A stretch of 64,000 bases of DNA, taken from positions 744,001-808,000 of the forward strand of contig BLLK01000023.1 in the NCBI GenBank assembly GCA_021927905.1. The letters run 5' to 3'. Under the pieces are notes generated by a model that saw nothing but the letters and a program-made list of their open reading frames with translations, made no database searches and had not been told where the DNA came from. The stretch comes from Chaetoceros tenuissimus (Eukaryota > Bacillariophyta > Thalassiosirophyceae > Chaetocerotales > Chaetocerotaceae). Both the position numbers and the translations under genes were made by a program. This document shows positions 49,631 through 60,018 of the stretch, one piece after another; within the stretch, counting starts at the first letter, position 1; the number at the start of each line of letters is the position of its first letter.

Positions 49631-51062
49631 ATGAAACTCCTTACAGCAGCAGCAATTCTATCCTCCGCAGCAGCATTTGCACCAACACAGTCTGCATCTC
49701 GTTCCACTCAACTCATGTCCACCATTGAGGCTGGAGTACCTGAACGTGTTGCACCCGATGCAGGATTCATGCCAGATTGGGAGGATAGACCAGGTCTCGC
49801 TCCTGAAGAATTCATGCAGAGTGACATGGGCAAGCCTGATCTCAGTGGTATGTGGGAATGTCCTTTGACTCGATGGGATAGTGAAGGGTAAGTACAATAG
49901 AATTCAATAGAATAGAATAAGAATCTTTTTTCTTTCTAATGACTCATCTCTCTCTCTTTCTTTTAGAATCAATGTAGCAGAAGCACAACGAATGGCAAAG
50001 AAAGTACCACACTGTCCAATGGAAGTCAGAGCATCTTCCGCAGATAATGCAAAGGGTGCACAATATTTCGCAGACAATGCCTCACAGATCAAACAAGATT
50101 TATTGAAATACGGTGCCATCTGGTTTCGTGGATTTGATCTCATGAAATCTGTAAACGGATATCGTGACATGTACGAAGCACTTGGAATCGATCCATGTCT
50201 TGATCCACTTCATTCTTCTGGACTGAGAAAATTTGCAAGCGAGAGAGATGCACTCTATGAAGAAGTCAATAAACCTTCTTTGAGAGGACATTACATTGGT
50301 CTTCATTGTGAATCTACCGCTAAACGTACTGCGGCATATGCGGCGTTTGTATGCTTTCAAAAGGCTACCGAAGGAGGTGGAAGATTTCTTGTAGCGGATG
50401 GAGCGGCGATTCTTGCAGAAATGGATCCAAAGGTTTTGCAAAAACTTTATGATCGCAAGATTCGTATCAGTGTTTCCAATCTTGATATTCCACCATCCAT
50501 TCCAGGACCATTGAAGGAAGGAATCAAGAATCTTGTAGATGTAGCTGTTGCACCGAAATTTGACATGGATTTGGAAATGATTTATGAAGCGGATGGAAAG
50601 CCTGGACGTCTTCAAGCGGTTGAATCGGCTGAATCACCAATCAATCGTCATCCTGTTACTGGACTTCCTGTTTGGTTTAATAATGCACACAACCATGCTC
50701 GTAAACTTCGTGATAGAAGACCATGTGGTGTGCCAGAAGTGGGAATGACTGAAGTTTTTTATGCGGATACCATGGAGCCATTGTCTTTGGAAGATTGTCA
50801 GGAAATTAAGAGAGCTTCCGAAAAACATATTACTGCTCTTTCCATGGAACCGGGTGATGTTCTTCTTGTGGATAACTACCGTGCACTTCATGGACGTGAT
50901 GTCTTCCAAGGTGATCGTTTCCATGCTGTTAGTTGGTTCACTTGGGATAATGAGGAATGGAGAGGGGATGAAAGAAGAATTGTTGAAAAGAATGGGATGA
51001 ACAAGATGATTAATGGAATGATGGATTGGCTTCCAAAGGATTTCGAGTCCAACCAGTCGTAA
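49631..51062 (+). CDS. TauD/TfdA-like Fe(II)/2-oxoglutarate dioxygenase, plastid-type presequence
   Basis: Exons 49631-49887 and 49967-51062 join to 450 residues. The presequence M-K-L-L-T-A-A-A-I-L-S-S-A-A-A-F-A-P carries the diatom plastid cleavage motif. The core resembles TauD-type oxygenases: Y-G-A-I-W-F-R-G-F-D, G-L-H-C-E-S as an H-x-E form of the iron-binding H-x-D/E pair, and the distal histidine in Y-R-A-L-H-G-R-D with a following Arg. F-L-V-A-D-G-A and P-V-W-F-N-N-A-H-N-H are also family-like. The substrate is unknown. Enzymes of this fold hydroxylate or cleave small molecules; a plastid role is inferred from the presequence and from its divergent partner. Confidence 0.8.
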
Positions 51063-51213
51063 TGAGGACACTTGAACTTAGAGCTACACATATTATTTAT
51101 GCATTCAAACTATAGTAGGTCATGAGAATGTTTGTATAATCTAAATATATTACTTTTTTTATTATGGAACATGTAAATATGACTATATATTCAATGGATA
51201 TTAGTTTTCCCCA

Positions 51214-52889
51214 CTAAAAATTGCTTTGGTTTCGTCTATGACCAGGTTTGACTTCAGTAGCCAAATCGCGTCTACTTTCTATATGAAAGTGAGACATTCG
51301 AAAGGAAGCATTGTTGGAAAATTCTTGTATTGGAGCAGCTGAAGTAGCATTTGGAGAACCAGCTGAAGCTACGGCTAGACGAGAAACTCTTGCGGAAGCA
51401 CCCATATCGATTTGAGCATTGGACACAATTGCAGCCTTGCTTTCTTCTTCATAATCAGGTGCATTTGGAAACAAAGTTTTACGAGCACTAATCAATTGCT
51501 GAAAGTGTAGAATTTCCATTTCTTCGCGTACATCAATACCATCCAATGACACCCAGCCGACAAATGGATCCTCCATGACTTGCATTGTTTGAAAAAGAGC
51601 TGTGAGAACCAATGGGGTAAGAATGGCAAAGAATATACCATTTGCAAGGGAGTGTAAATCAATAGCTAATTGAGCAAAGGCAGGTGCGTAGAATGCAGGC
51701 AGAGCTAGAGTAAAGATACGACCGAAAGCACGTAGAGCCTGTGGAGTGCGGTACATTTTGATGTGCCGTAAATTTTCAATAGCCTCACCAATAAATCTTT
51801 CCGATTGACGTAGACGTGAACACTCTGTTGCAGATAGACCCTTGGTTTTCAAATTTTCATTGAGTTTTGATATTTTGAGCATTCTTTGTGTATACAAGGA
51901 ATCCATGAGTCTATAGGCGACTTCCATAATGGTGGCAGCTTTGACTCTACCGCCCTTTAGCATTCTATGATAAGATCTACTAGATGTAGGAAGAGTCAAA
52001 AATCGAGATAATTCATCACCGATACCAATCAATTGCTCAAGCACTTTATCTGAATGTTTTAGCAATTCCTCTTGGGATATTTTTTCATCTCTACCAGGCC
52101 AATCCCAAATGGTGTGCGCTGTGTATAATTGGAAGCAAAAGGATCGAATTCTGCTGATTTCATACAATGCCCTTTCTCTACGAGTGAATGCCAACTTGAT
52201 TGTGACAGTCAATGGAGTGATTACTGCAAAACCCAAAACGATCCAGTCCATACCAGAACCTTCCCAAGAATCATTTTCATCGCGCTAATAGTAGCAGTAG
52301 TAGTAGTTGAATAAATCTAATATGAGACCAAGCCATGTTGCACTTAGAAAAAGCCAGGGCCATCTATATCTAGACTCACCTTGTAATACCAGAAAAGGGT
52401 CAATCCTACAGTCAAGGCACAACTCAAGATCGTCTCAATACTAATCAAATAAACTACAAAGACAAGAACAGAAGAAAGCAAAGTAGTCAAAAATTGAGTC
52501 ACCCAACAAGACTGTACAATCTTTCTCACAACAGCTTCATGTTCTTCAATACCAATCTGATCTGATTCCTTGATACCCTTCTTTGCAATACCGCCCATAC
52601 CCACCTTTTTCTCATCATAGCTTTTGGCAATATTATTTAAATTGACACTTTTGGCCAATGTTTTTGCATTGGATTTAATTGCCGATGCTGCTGCATAAGA
52701 TGCTTGATGAATCTTTTTACCAGAATTTTCCATTGTTTCTACTACCCTAGTCTTTTTACGGAGTGGTGTCGTTTCTGCCTGTTTTGTATCTCCTGTAAAT
52801 GAAGTTTTCTTTGTAGATTGGGATGGAGACTGCTGATTTGTAACGTTTCCAGTTCGTTCTGTCAAATGTGTTTCCTCCTCTTGCGACAT
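51214..52889 (-). CDS. Multi-pass membrane protein, possibly bestrophin-like
   Basis: Exons 52889-52380 and 52284-51214 join in phase 0 to 526 residues. The N-terminal 110 residues are polar. Membrane segments follow near residues 128-168, 180-205 and two close to residues 345-390, with a long helical cytosolic stretch between them containing R-R-E-R-A-L-Y-E-I. After the last helix comes M-Q-V-M-E-D-P-F-V-G-W-V, which vaguely recalls the N-P-F-G segment of bestrophin channels; this is weak. The tail is Ser/Ala-rich. No targeting motif is obvious. I can support a conserved-looking membrane protein but not a transport function. Confidence 0.6.
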
Positions 52890-53776
52890 GTTTTTATAAT
52901 TCGATAATTTCTTTTAGATCTCGTATGCTCTATTGTCACTGGATGGTGTGCTTGAATGCTTTGAAATGAATATGAACAGAGGTGAGTGAAGGATGAATTC
53001 AATTCGAAGCCCAGTCAAAAATCATGCAGATCTTCTTGACACAGGTTCCTCATCCATCAACCTTCATTTTTTGATTTGAAAATTGCGCGAAGCAAAAGAT
53101 CCAAAAAAGATACTAACGAAATCATTCACTGGGATAGGTGACTGTCAGATCCTATGAACAACTGAAAGGTAGTCATTTTTAAAATCAATAAAAATATAAT
53201 AAATATTACTCATTCCTTACGACTATACATATTTCAGTGCTCCATACAACCTAATCGTTCCAAACTAAAATCTCAATTTTCCAAAAAGAGCATTTTCGGA
53301 ACGCTTTCCGCATCCTGAAATGGCCTATCACACGTCACAACGGTTGTTGAAAATGCAAACGAAAGAATCTTTTGGCGCCACGATTGGACCGAATACTGGT
53401 TGTATAACCGTCCACTTCGGTCGTGTACAGCATATCTGCACACTAAAGAGCCTGATTGACATGATTTTCAAAATATCGGAAATGAATGAGAGAAAGTAAT
53501 GCAGAAATGAATATCCAACCTATCCACAACATACATCTAATTTCAATGAAACATATTGTATAATACAAACCATTCAATGGCATCTCGAACCTTGATACCA
53601 GCTTCCAATTCATTCCAAAGAAGAAAGAGACGTTCTCAAAAGTGGCTAAAATAGTAGAAACAAGTCTTGTAAGTAAAATTTCAAGAAAAAGCCCGCCATT
53701 TCCACTTCGACAACTTGTTCTTTCCAAAGAACACAGATCAAAGAAGATACACATTCAACACAAAACAACCAACAAG
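52890..53776. other. Divergent intergenic region
   Basis: 887 bp between the membrane protein and the HSF gene. It contains the 13-mer AATTGCGCGAAGC at 53081-53093 and TTTGGCGCCA at 53371-53380 with an adjacent inverted CCAAT (gattgg). Short open frames here have no protein-like features. Confidence 0.4.
53081..53093 (+). promoter_or_regulatory. Shared 13-mer AATTGCGCGAAGC, copy 1
   Basis: Identical to 63324-63336, upstream of the SDR gene. A CpG-rich 13-mer repeated exactly in two promoters of low-GC DNA is a candidate factor-binding site. Confidence 0.35.
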
Positions 53777-55819
53777 ATGAATGCTACTACTACCCAAATC
53801 AGACCTGTTGCATCGAACCTAAATACCTCCTCAAGCCAAGATAAAGGTGGTGTACCATCTGGGTTCGTGCTCAAGCTTTACCAGATGGTCAACGGGGCTC
53901 CAGATGAGATTGTCAGTGTAAGTCCGATGTCATTCTTTCCTAATGTTCTTTGCTAGCAAAATGATGGATATCTATTGAAATGAGAGGCTCTCGAGGAAAC
54001 TGAATACATATTTACATACGATTTTACACATGTGAATACGTATAGGGCTTGGTTGATTCATTGGCTTTGATTAGAATGAATTTTTCATGAGTAGGCAATG
54101 GAGGGTCACACTTTTTCTTCATTTTTTCCATGATATGTCAAGTTGGAAACCAAGGCTAGGAAATGAAGTTCAAGCTACATAGTTCGATACAGATACATGT
54201 GTTAGTATTAGCTATGAATAGAAGGAGGAAAATATATCAACACAAGTGTATATCCTACAGAAAAGGGTCTCGACATGTTCCTTATTTCCATGGAAGAAAA
54301 CATCACGTCGATTGCTGCCATGTGTTTTTTCGTCTCAGAGGATCCAGGCTTCTTTTCGCACTCTTTCCTCCTCTCTGTCCTTCTTTGCTTTTCTCGAGGC
54401 CTCTCATTTCATCTCACGGACGGACAGACAGACCAATTTTGACATCTATTTTTACTTACGCGCCATTTTTCACTTTTTCATACGTAGTGGACCCAAGAGG
54501 GAGATGCCTTCCGTATTTCCGATCTCACTCGTTTAGAGAGTGAAACACTTCCAACTTACTTTCGTCATAGAAGGTTTCAGTCTCTAGTTCGACAATTGAA
54601 CTTTTACAACTTTAGAAAGGTCAACAGAGAGCGTAATTTCTGGGTGTACAAGCATCCTTTGTTCCAGAGGGATAGACCTCAAGATCTTCATCTTTTGCGT
54701 CGTCGTACATGTCCTGGTGTCGATGGAAGAAAAGTGAGACCAGATGTAACCATTGGAGTATACTCCAAGCCGGCAAACATTACTCCAAATGTATTTTCAC
54801 CACCAGCCATGGATATGTCCAAAAAGATTGCAACTGTTTCTCCACATGAATCGTCTTCTGATAGTGAATCAGATGATAGAAAGCGCAAGGTTGTAGCTAC
54901 TAGAAAGAAATCAGAGGAAGACTTGAAAGCAGTTCTCAGCAAGTCTCCATTCTCTACAGAGGAAACACCAGCTAAGAAACAAAGAACTGCTAGTATGGAA
55001 GAAGACTTTATTCCAAGTATGGATAGATACATGCGTGGTCCATCCAGACTTGCATTTTCTCCACTTGCACAAACACCAGTTACATCTGTATCTGATATGA
55101 ATGCGCAATCAGCATTGGTGAGCAAGGTATCTAAGCAATTAGAAGAGCATGCAAAGAAGGCAGCTGGAAGATTTGCAATGAAGAAACGTGCAGGTACTCC
55201 AAGTTACATTTCAGATAGTATGAGATACAATGGATTGACCTATGACGATGAAGTTGAAATCTATGATTCAGCAAGAGGCTGTGTAGTGGAAAGAAGCACA
55301 AGAAACCCAATCCAGGATGATACAGTCAGCGAGGATGGATCTGAAAACAGCGCAACTGTAGTCAGTTTCACAGAATGTGAAGTTCCAAAAATCATCAACA
55401 CCACCGCTCCCATTACAGATGCAGAAGCCATTGAAACTGTGATTGATAAGCTTCGTCAATTTGACGACTACCGTTTCTCCGAGTTGACAGTTGCCGTTGT
55501 AAAATTCTGCATGACTACCAATCCTCACGATCCAAGCATTAGCGAGAAAGCTATTGAACTCATGACATCCCACGAAGAGCTAGCACATGAATTCTGCCGC
55601 TACAAGATTGCCTTATCTCCAAGTACATGCAATCATGAACAATTTATGAAGGATTTATTCAGTGGAAAGAGTAAAGATACTGTTCGTGGATTCAAGACAT
55701 TTGTACTCAATACCTTGAAGGATGTAGTACGTGACTCCAATTGTACCTCTTGGAATGAATCTAGTGTCCTTACAGATTGCTATAATGTCTGGTTTTCAGG
55801 ATTGACCTTGAGCGTATAA
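53777..55819 (+). CDS. HSF-type transcription factor
   Basis: Exons 53777-53917 and 54488-55819 join in phase 0 to 490 residues. The HSF DNA-binding domain spans about residues 27-125: F-V-L-K-L-Y-Q-M-V-N, then, across the intron, E-I-V-S-W-T-Q-E-G-D-A-F-R-I, Y-F-R-H-R-R-F-Q-S-L-V-R-Q-L-N-F-Y-N-F and F-W-V-Y-K-H-P-L-F. The intron sits before the conserved Trp, as in many HSF genes. After the domain comes a Ser/Asp/Lys-rich nuclear region (R-K-R-K, K-K-Q-R) and a helical C-terminal region of about 120 residues with no known name. Expected to be a nuclear regulator; diatom HSFs are greatly expanded and not all are heat-related. The 570-bp intron is the longest in the window. Confidence 0.88.
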
Positions 55820-56060
55820 AAAGGAGGGGAATAGACGAATAGTGAATAGAGATGGAAGGAGATGAAAGAAAGACCTATGAGAAAAAGACTTTGTTCAAGC
55901 TAAAAAGGCATGAGTAATGTTATAGACTACAGAAAATTCATGCACACATTTGTTTCACAATTTTTAAAATAAAGTAAAATCCTGAGATCCTTAAGCTAAT
56001 CTATGATTCGACAATATTCGCTTACGTAGTATTATTACACATTGGCTATGCTTAGTTATA
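55820..56060. other. Convergent intergenic gap
   Basis: 241 bp of 3' flanking sequence. Nothing distinct is visible. Confidence 0.3.
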
Positions 56061-56864
56061 TCATACTGTCTCTCCCATCATTTCCAAGATGTATCTTTGG
56101 ATCAATGACTTCTCCTTAATACTTTCAGCAAAGGGATTCTCTGATAGATACTGAGAAGGGGTAATTTCAATAGTATTTCGTTTCGTGAATGCTTTAGAAC
56201 CACCTTGCTCTTTCATAATTTGATAGATAACGTCTTCAGATGGAGTACTGGATGAACATGCTCTGTGAAGGGAATATTGTTCTTCGATGTTTATATTCTT
56301 GATCCATTCGTCTTCATCATATAAGTCATTCCCATACTGGTTTTCTAGTGCTGTGCCTTCAAAAGCAGTAACGTCAATTTCAGTGTGTTGAGGAACAGTA
56401 ACAATCATCAACCTTGGACAATATGCAAATGCCCAAAATTTTATTTCTCTGCAAGACTCTGGCAGAAACATAGATGATAGCGATTTGCAATTGCCAATTG
56501 CATTAGGTTCAATCAGTTCAAGATTTCGCGAAAACAGGATATGTCTAAGACGATCGCAATGAAAATAAGCTCTGCTTCTGATCCATCTTACGTCGTACAT
56601 TACTACTTTCTCAACATTAATACAATATTCAAATGTACTCCTTGATATCTCTTCCACACCGGGTAGAACTACAATTTGCTGCCAGGACTTTCTTTCTGCT
56701 CTATCATAGACAAGAGGATATTCTCCTGGTTCTTCATCGAAATCCAAAAGACTGAAGTAATCATCGTCTCCTTCCCATAGTTTCTCTCCATTGTAGAAGA
56801 GAGTCTTGAGATTATTGTACATTCGTACTCCTGGCCGTAAATGATGAGCCTCTATATTCCACAT
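56061..56864 (-). CDS. BspA-type leucine-rich repeat protein
   Basis: A single exon of 267 residues. After an N-terminal segment (L-F-Y-N-G-E-K-L-W-E-G) there are four to five BspA-like LRR_5 units of the form V-E-E-I-S-R-S-T-F-E-Y-C and L-E-L-I-E-P-N-A-I-G-N-C, about 23 residues apart, ending at I-D-V-T-A-F-E-G. The C-terminal third is helical and charged (I-Y-Q-I-M-K-E-Q-G). No signal peptide or membrane segment. Such intracellular LRR proteins form large families in some diatoms; the binding partner is unknown. Confidence 0.75.
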   Translation of the reverse strand: MWNIEAHHLRPGVRMYNNLKTLFYNGEKLWEGDDDYFSLLDFDEEPGEYPLVYDRAERKSWQQIVVLPGVEEISRSTFEYCINVEKVVMYDVRWIRSRAYFHCDRLRHILFSRNLELIEPNAIGNCKSLSSMFLPESCREIKFWAFAYCPRLMIVTVPQHTEIDVTAFEGTALENQYGNDLYDEDEWIKNINIEEQYSLHRACSSSTPSEDVIYQIMKEQGGSKAFTKRNTIEITPSQYLSENPFAESIKEKSLIQRYILEMMGETV

Positions 56865-57586
56865 AGTTTCTACGAAATGCTTTTTGTATGTTCTTTTTGA
56901 AAAAGTATCGATTGGACAGAGAGAGAGCTTTACATCATGAATTGAAATATGACTTTTTGTTTTTTGGAGAGCGTGAGAGAGTACGTTTCATGCAGGGAAG
57001 CAAGTTCTATGTAATCAAAGTATTTTTATATTTCTTCCATCAGTTAGTATATATATATATATATAATTCACCAATCAATAATCATGCAGTCCCTCGCAAC
57101 CAACTTCAACTATCAGATGAAGCAGAGAACTCTCCATATCTTTTTTATAGTGAAAGACTATCCGGGTATCGAAATTACCGTTAAAACCGTTGAAACGCAC
57201 CTGAAACCTTGAATTGACATTTTCCAAAGCGTATCTTTTGACGCTGTGCAATCTGATTGGTCGAGAGACTCACATGAGCTCCCAACCCGATATGGAACAC
57301 TTGGAATGATGCTTTTGGCAGCCAAGTTGAAGCGAGGTACGCAGTAAAACATACAGTGGCTCCAACACATCAGATGTATTTTGTGTGCCTCATCTCTTCC
57401 CATTTCCAAAAACAATTCTATTGGATGTGAAGCTGCTGTTCCTTTTGATTAGTATTTATAAAGTTACCTCAGCCAGTCAATCAGTCAGACTTTTTACATT
57501 CACATCTCTTCTTCATCTCCTTTTATTTCTTACAACACACATCACAGTCATATATATTCCTTTATCAAAACAACAAAAGAACCAGC
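56865..57586. other. Divergent intergenic region with TA microsatellite
   Basis: 722 bp. Holds a TA dinucleotide run near 57047-57065, an inverted CCAAT box (gattgg) at 57255-57260 and a TATAAA at 57457-57462, about 125 bp before the P450 start codon. No gene is supported. Confidence 0.45.
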
Positions 57587-59871
57587 ATGCGTTGGACAAA
57601 CAAAAATAACAATTTCTGTCTCCTGTCACTTCTCATTCAACTCAGCTTGACTCCAGAATCACAAGCCTTTCAATCCATATCAACGACCAATAGAATCAAC
57701 ACAAAACTATTTGTATCCGAACTTGAAAAAGAAGCTGAAATAATTGACAACACTCCCACTACTACAACCAGAACTTCCTACTTGGACGAACAAGTACTCG
57801 ATCCATCCACTTACGAATCAACCCTATTAGAATCATGGGATGGAAACCCCAACAGTCAAAAAGGATTCGATTGGGAAATTGAAAAACTACGAAGAAACTT
57901 TGCAGGATTGCGTCAACTCGATGATGGAACTTGGGTCAAACGTGAAACCATTTTTGATTTTTTGGTGAATAAAGCTGAATTCTCTTCGGCGACTGTGAGG
58001 AGATTGGATGAACCGCCTAAACCTGTCAATTTGTGGGATGTGTACGTCATGTTTGCCACGAATTTATTGGCCAATGTTGGGTTTGGTGATGCGTTGGGTA
58101 TGGCCAAAGTTCCAAATGCTGTCATTCAAAAGTATGAGGGGAGTTTCTTTTCCTTTATCAAGGGTGCGTTAGGTGGTGATTTGCAGACTTTGGCGGGTGG
58201 ACCTTTGTTTTTACTATTGGCCAAATATTATACTGATTATGGACCGATTTTTAATTTGAGTTTTGGTCCGAAAAGTTTTTTGGTGGTGAGTGATCCTGTC
58301 ATGGCCAGACATATTTTGAGAGAGAGTTCGCCAGATCAGTATTGTAAAGGAATGTTGGCAGAGATTTTAGAGCCAATCATGGGAAAAGGATTGATTCCTG
58401 CTGATCCGGAAACTTGGAGGGTAAGTTCCTATTATGTAGATATGTGTAGAGTCTATTTCTTTTATAGTCGCTATGCACTCACGCACTCACTCATCATCTT
58501 TTCATAGGTACGACGAAGAGCCATTGTTCCAGGATTTCATAAACGTTGGCTTAACCGTATGATCAACCTATTTGGAGACTGTGGAGAAAGACTCATCAAT
58601 GACTTGGAAGTGAGAGCGAATCAAAAGACTACCGTAGACATGGAAGAACGATTCTGTTCCGTGACACTTGATATCATTGGAAAGTCAGTATTTAACTTTG
58701 ACTTTGGTTCCACTACCAAAGAATCACCAGTTGTAAAGGCTGTCTATCGTGTTCTACGTGAGGCGGAACATCGTTCATCTTCCTTTATTCCATATTGGAA
58801 CTTGCCATATGCTGATAAATGGATGGGAGGACAAGTGGAATTCCGGAAAGATATGACTATGCTCGATGATATTCTTGCAGATCTCATCAATCGTGCTGTT
58901 GAGTCGAGAAAGGAAGCTACCGTTGAAGAACTTGAGGAACGTGATAATGCTGAAGATCCATCTCTTCTTCGTTTCCTTGTGGATATGAGAGGTGAAGATT
59001 TGACTTCCAAGGTTCTTCGTGATGATCTCATGACAATGTTGATTGCTGGACATGAAACTACTGCAGCAATGTTGACTTGGACTTTGTTTGAATTGTCACA
59101 AGGTGATCCACAAATGTTGAGAGAAGTACAGGCGGAAGTGAGAACTGTCTTGAAAGGAAAGGATAGACCTGACTATGATGATATTGTGGCAATGAAGAAA
59201 CTTCGTTATTGCTTAATTGAAGCACTTCGCTTGTACCCAGAACCACCTATATTGATTCGTCGTGCTAGAACAGGAGATACACTTCCAGCTGGAGGAACAG
59301 AATTGAAGGACGGTGTAAAGATCTTGAGAGGTACTGATATTTTTATTTCAACTTGGAACTTGCATAGAAGTCCTGAGTTGTGGGAGAACCCAGAAAAGTA
59401 CGATCCTACTAGATGGGAGAGACCATTCAAAAACATTGGCGTGAAAGAATGGGAAGGATACAACCCAAATAAGATCACTGGTTTATACCCTAATGAGATT
59501 GCTAGTGACTTTGCATTCCTTCCATTTGGAGGTGGTCAGAGGAAATGCGTAGGTGATCAATTTGCAATGATGGAAGCTGCTGTTACAATGGTGAGTTTTT
59601 GATTTCCGGTATTTGGACATGAGCTAGCATGATATTTTATTTTGTGCAGACATCTCACATCAACTTTTCAAATCTATAGTCAATGTTGTTGAATAAGTTC
59701 GACTTTGAATTGCAAGGAAGACCAGAGGATGTAGGTATGAAGACAGGTGCAACAATCCATACTATGAACGGACTCAACATGATTCCAAAAATAAATGATG
59801 AAATTCCTGAAACCACAGGCTGGTGGGAGGCTCGATCGAAGTCTGTTCAAGTGAATGGACATTCAATATAG
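57587..59871 (+). CDS. Cytochrome P450, CYP97-type carotenoid hydroxylase
   Basis: Exons 57587-58420, 58508-59590 and 59680-59871 give 702 residues, longer than most P450s because of a plastid presequence and N-terminal extension. The presequence ends at S-Q-A-F-Q. P450 landmarks: W-R-V-R-R-R-A-I-V-P-G-F-H (helix C, across intron 1), M-L-I-A-G-H-E-T-T-A-A-M-L (helix I oxygen site), E-A-L-R (ExxR), F-A-F-L-P-F-G-G-G-Q-R-K-C-V-G (heme Cys). These forms are typical of CYP97 enzymes, which hydroxylate carotenoid rings in plastids; diatoms use them on the route to xanthophylls. The exact ring specificity is not readable. Convergent with the SnoaL-like gene. Confidence 0.88.
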
Positions 59872-60018
59872 GTTGCGTACGATTCGTACGCATTCGACGA
59901 AAACTTATTATATACATGATGCTAAATTAAATAGTTGTTCTAATGCTTTTATTTTTAACAGTAATGTATATTTTTCCAATTCATAATAATTTCCTAGATT
60001 GATGCAATGACTTGAGGA

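Noticed and set aside
53443-53754. A 103-codon minus-strand frame with hydrophobic residues
   Set aside because: It overlaps the 5' region of the HSF gene on the other strand. The hydrophobic look comes from A/T-rich DNA and there is no conserved motif.
56888-57184. A 98-codon frame upstream of the P450 gene
   Set aside because: It runs through a TA microsatellite and has no recognisable features.
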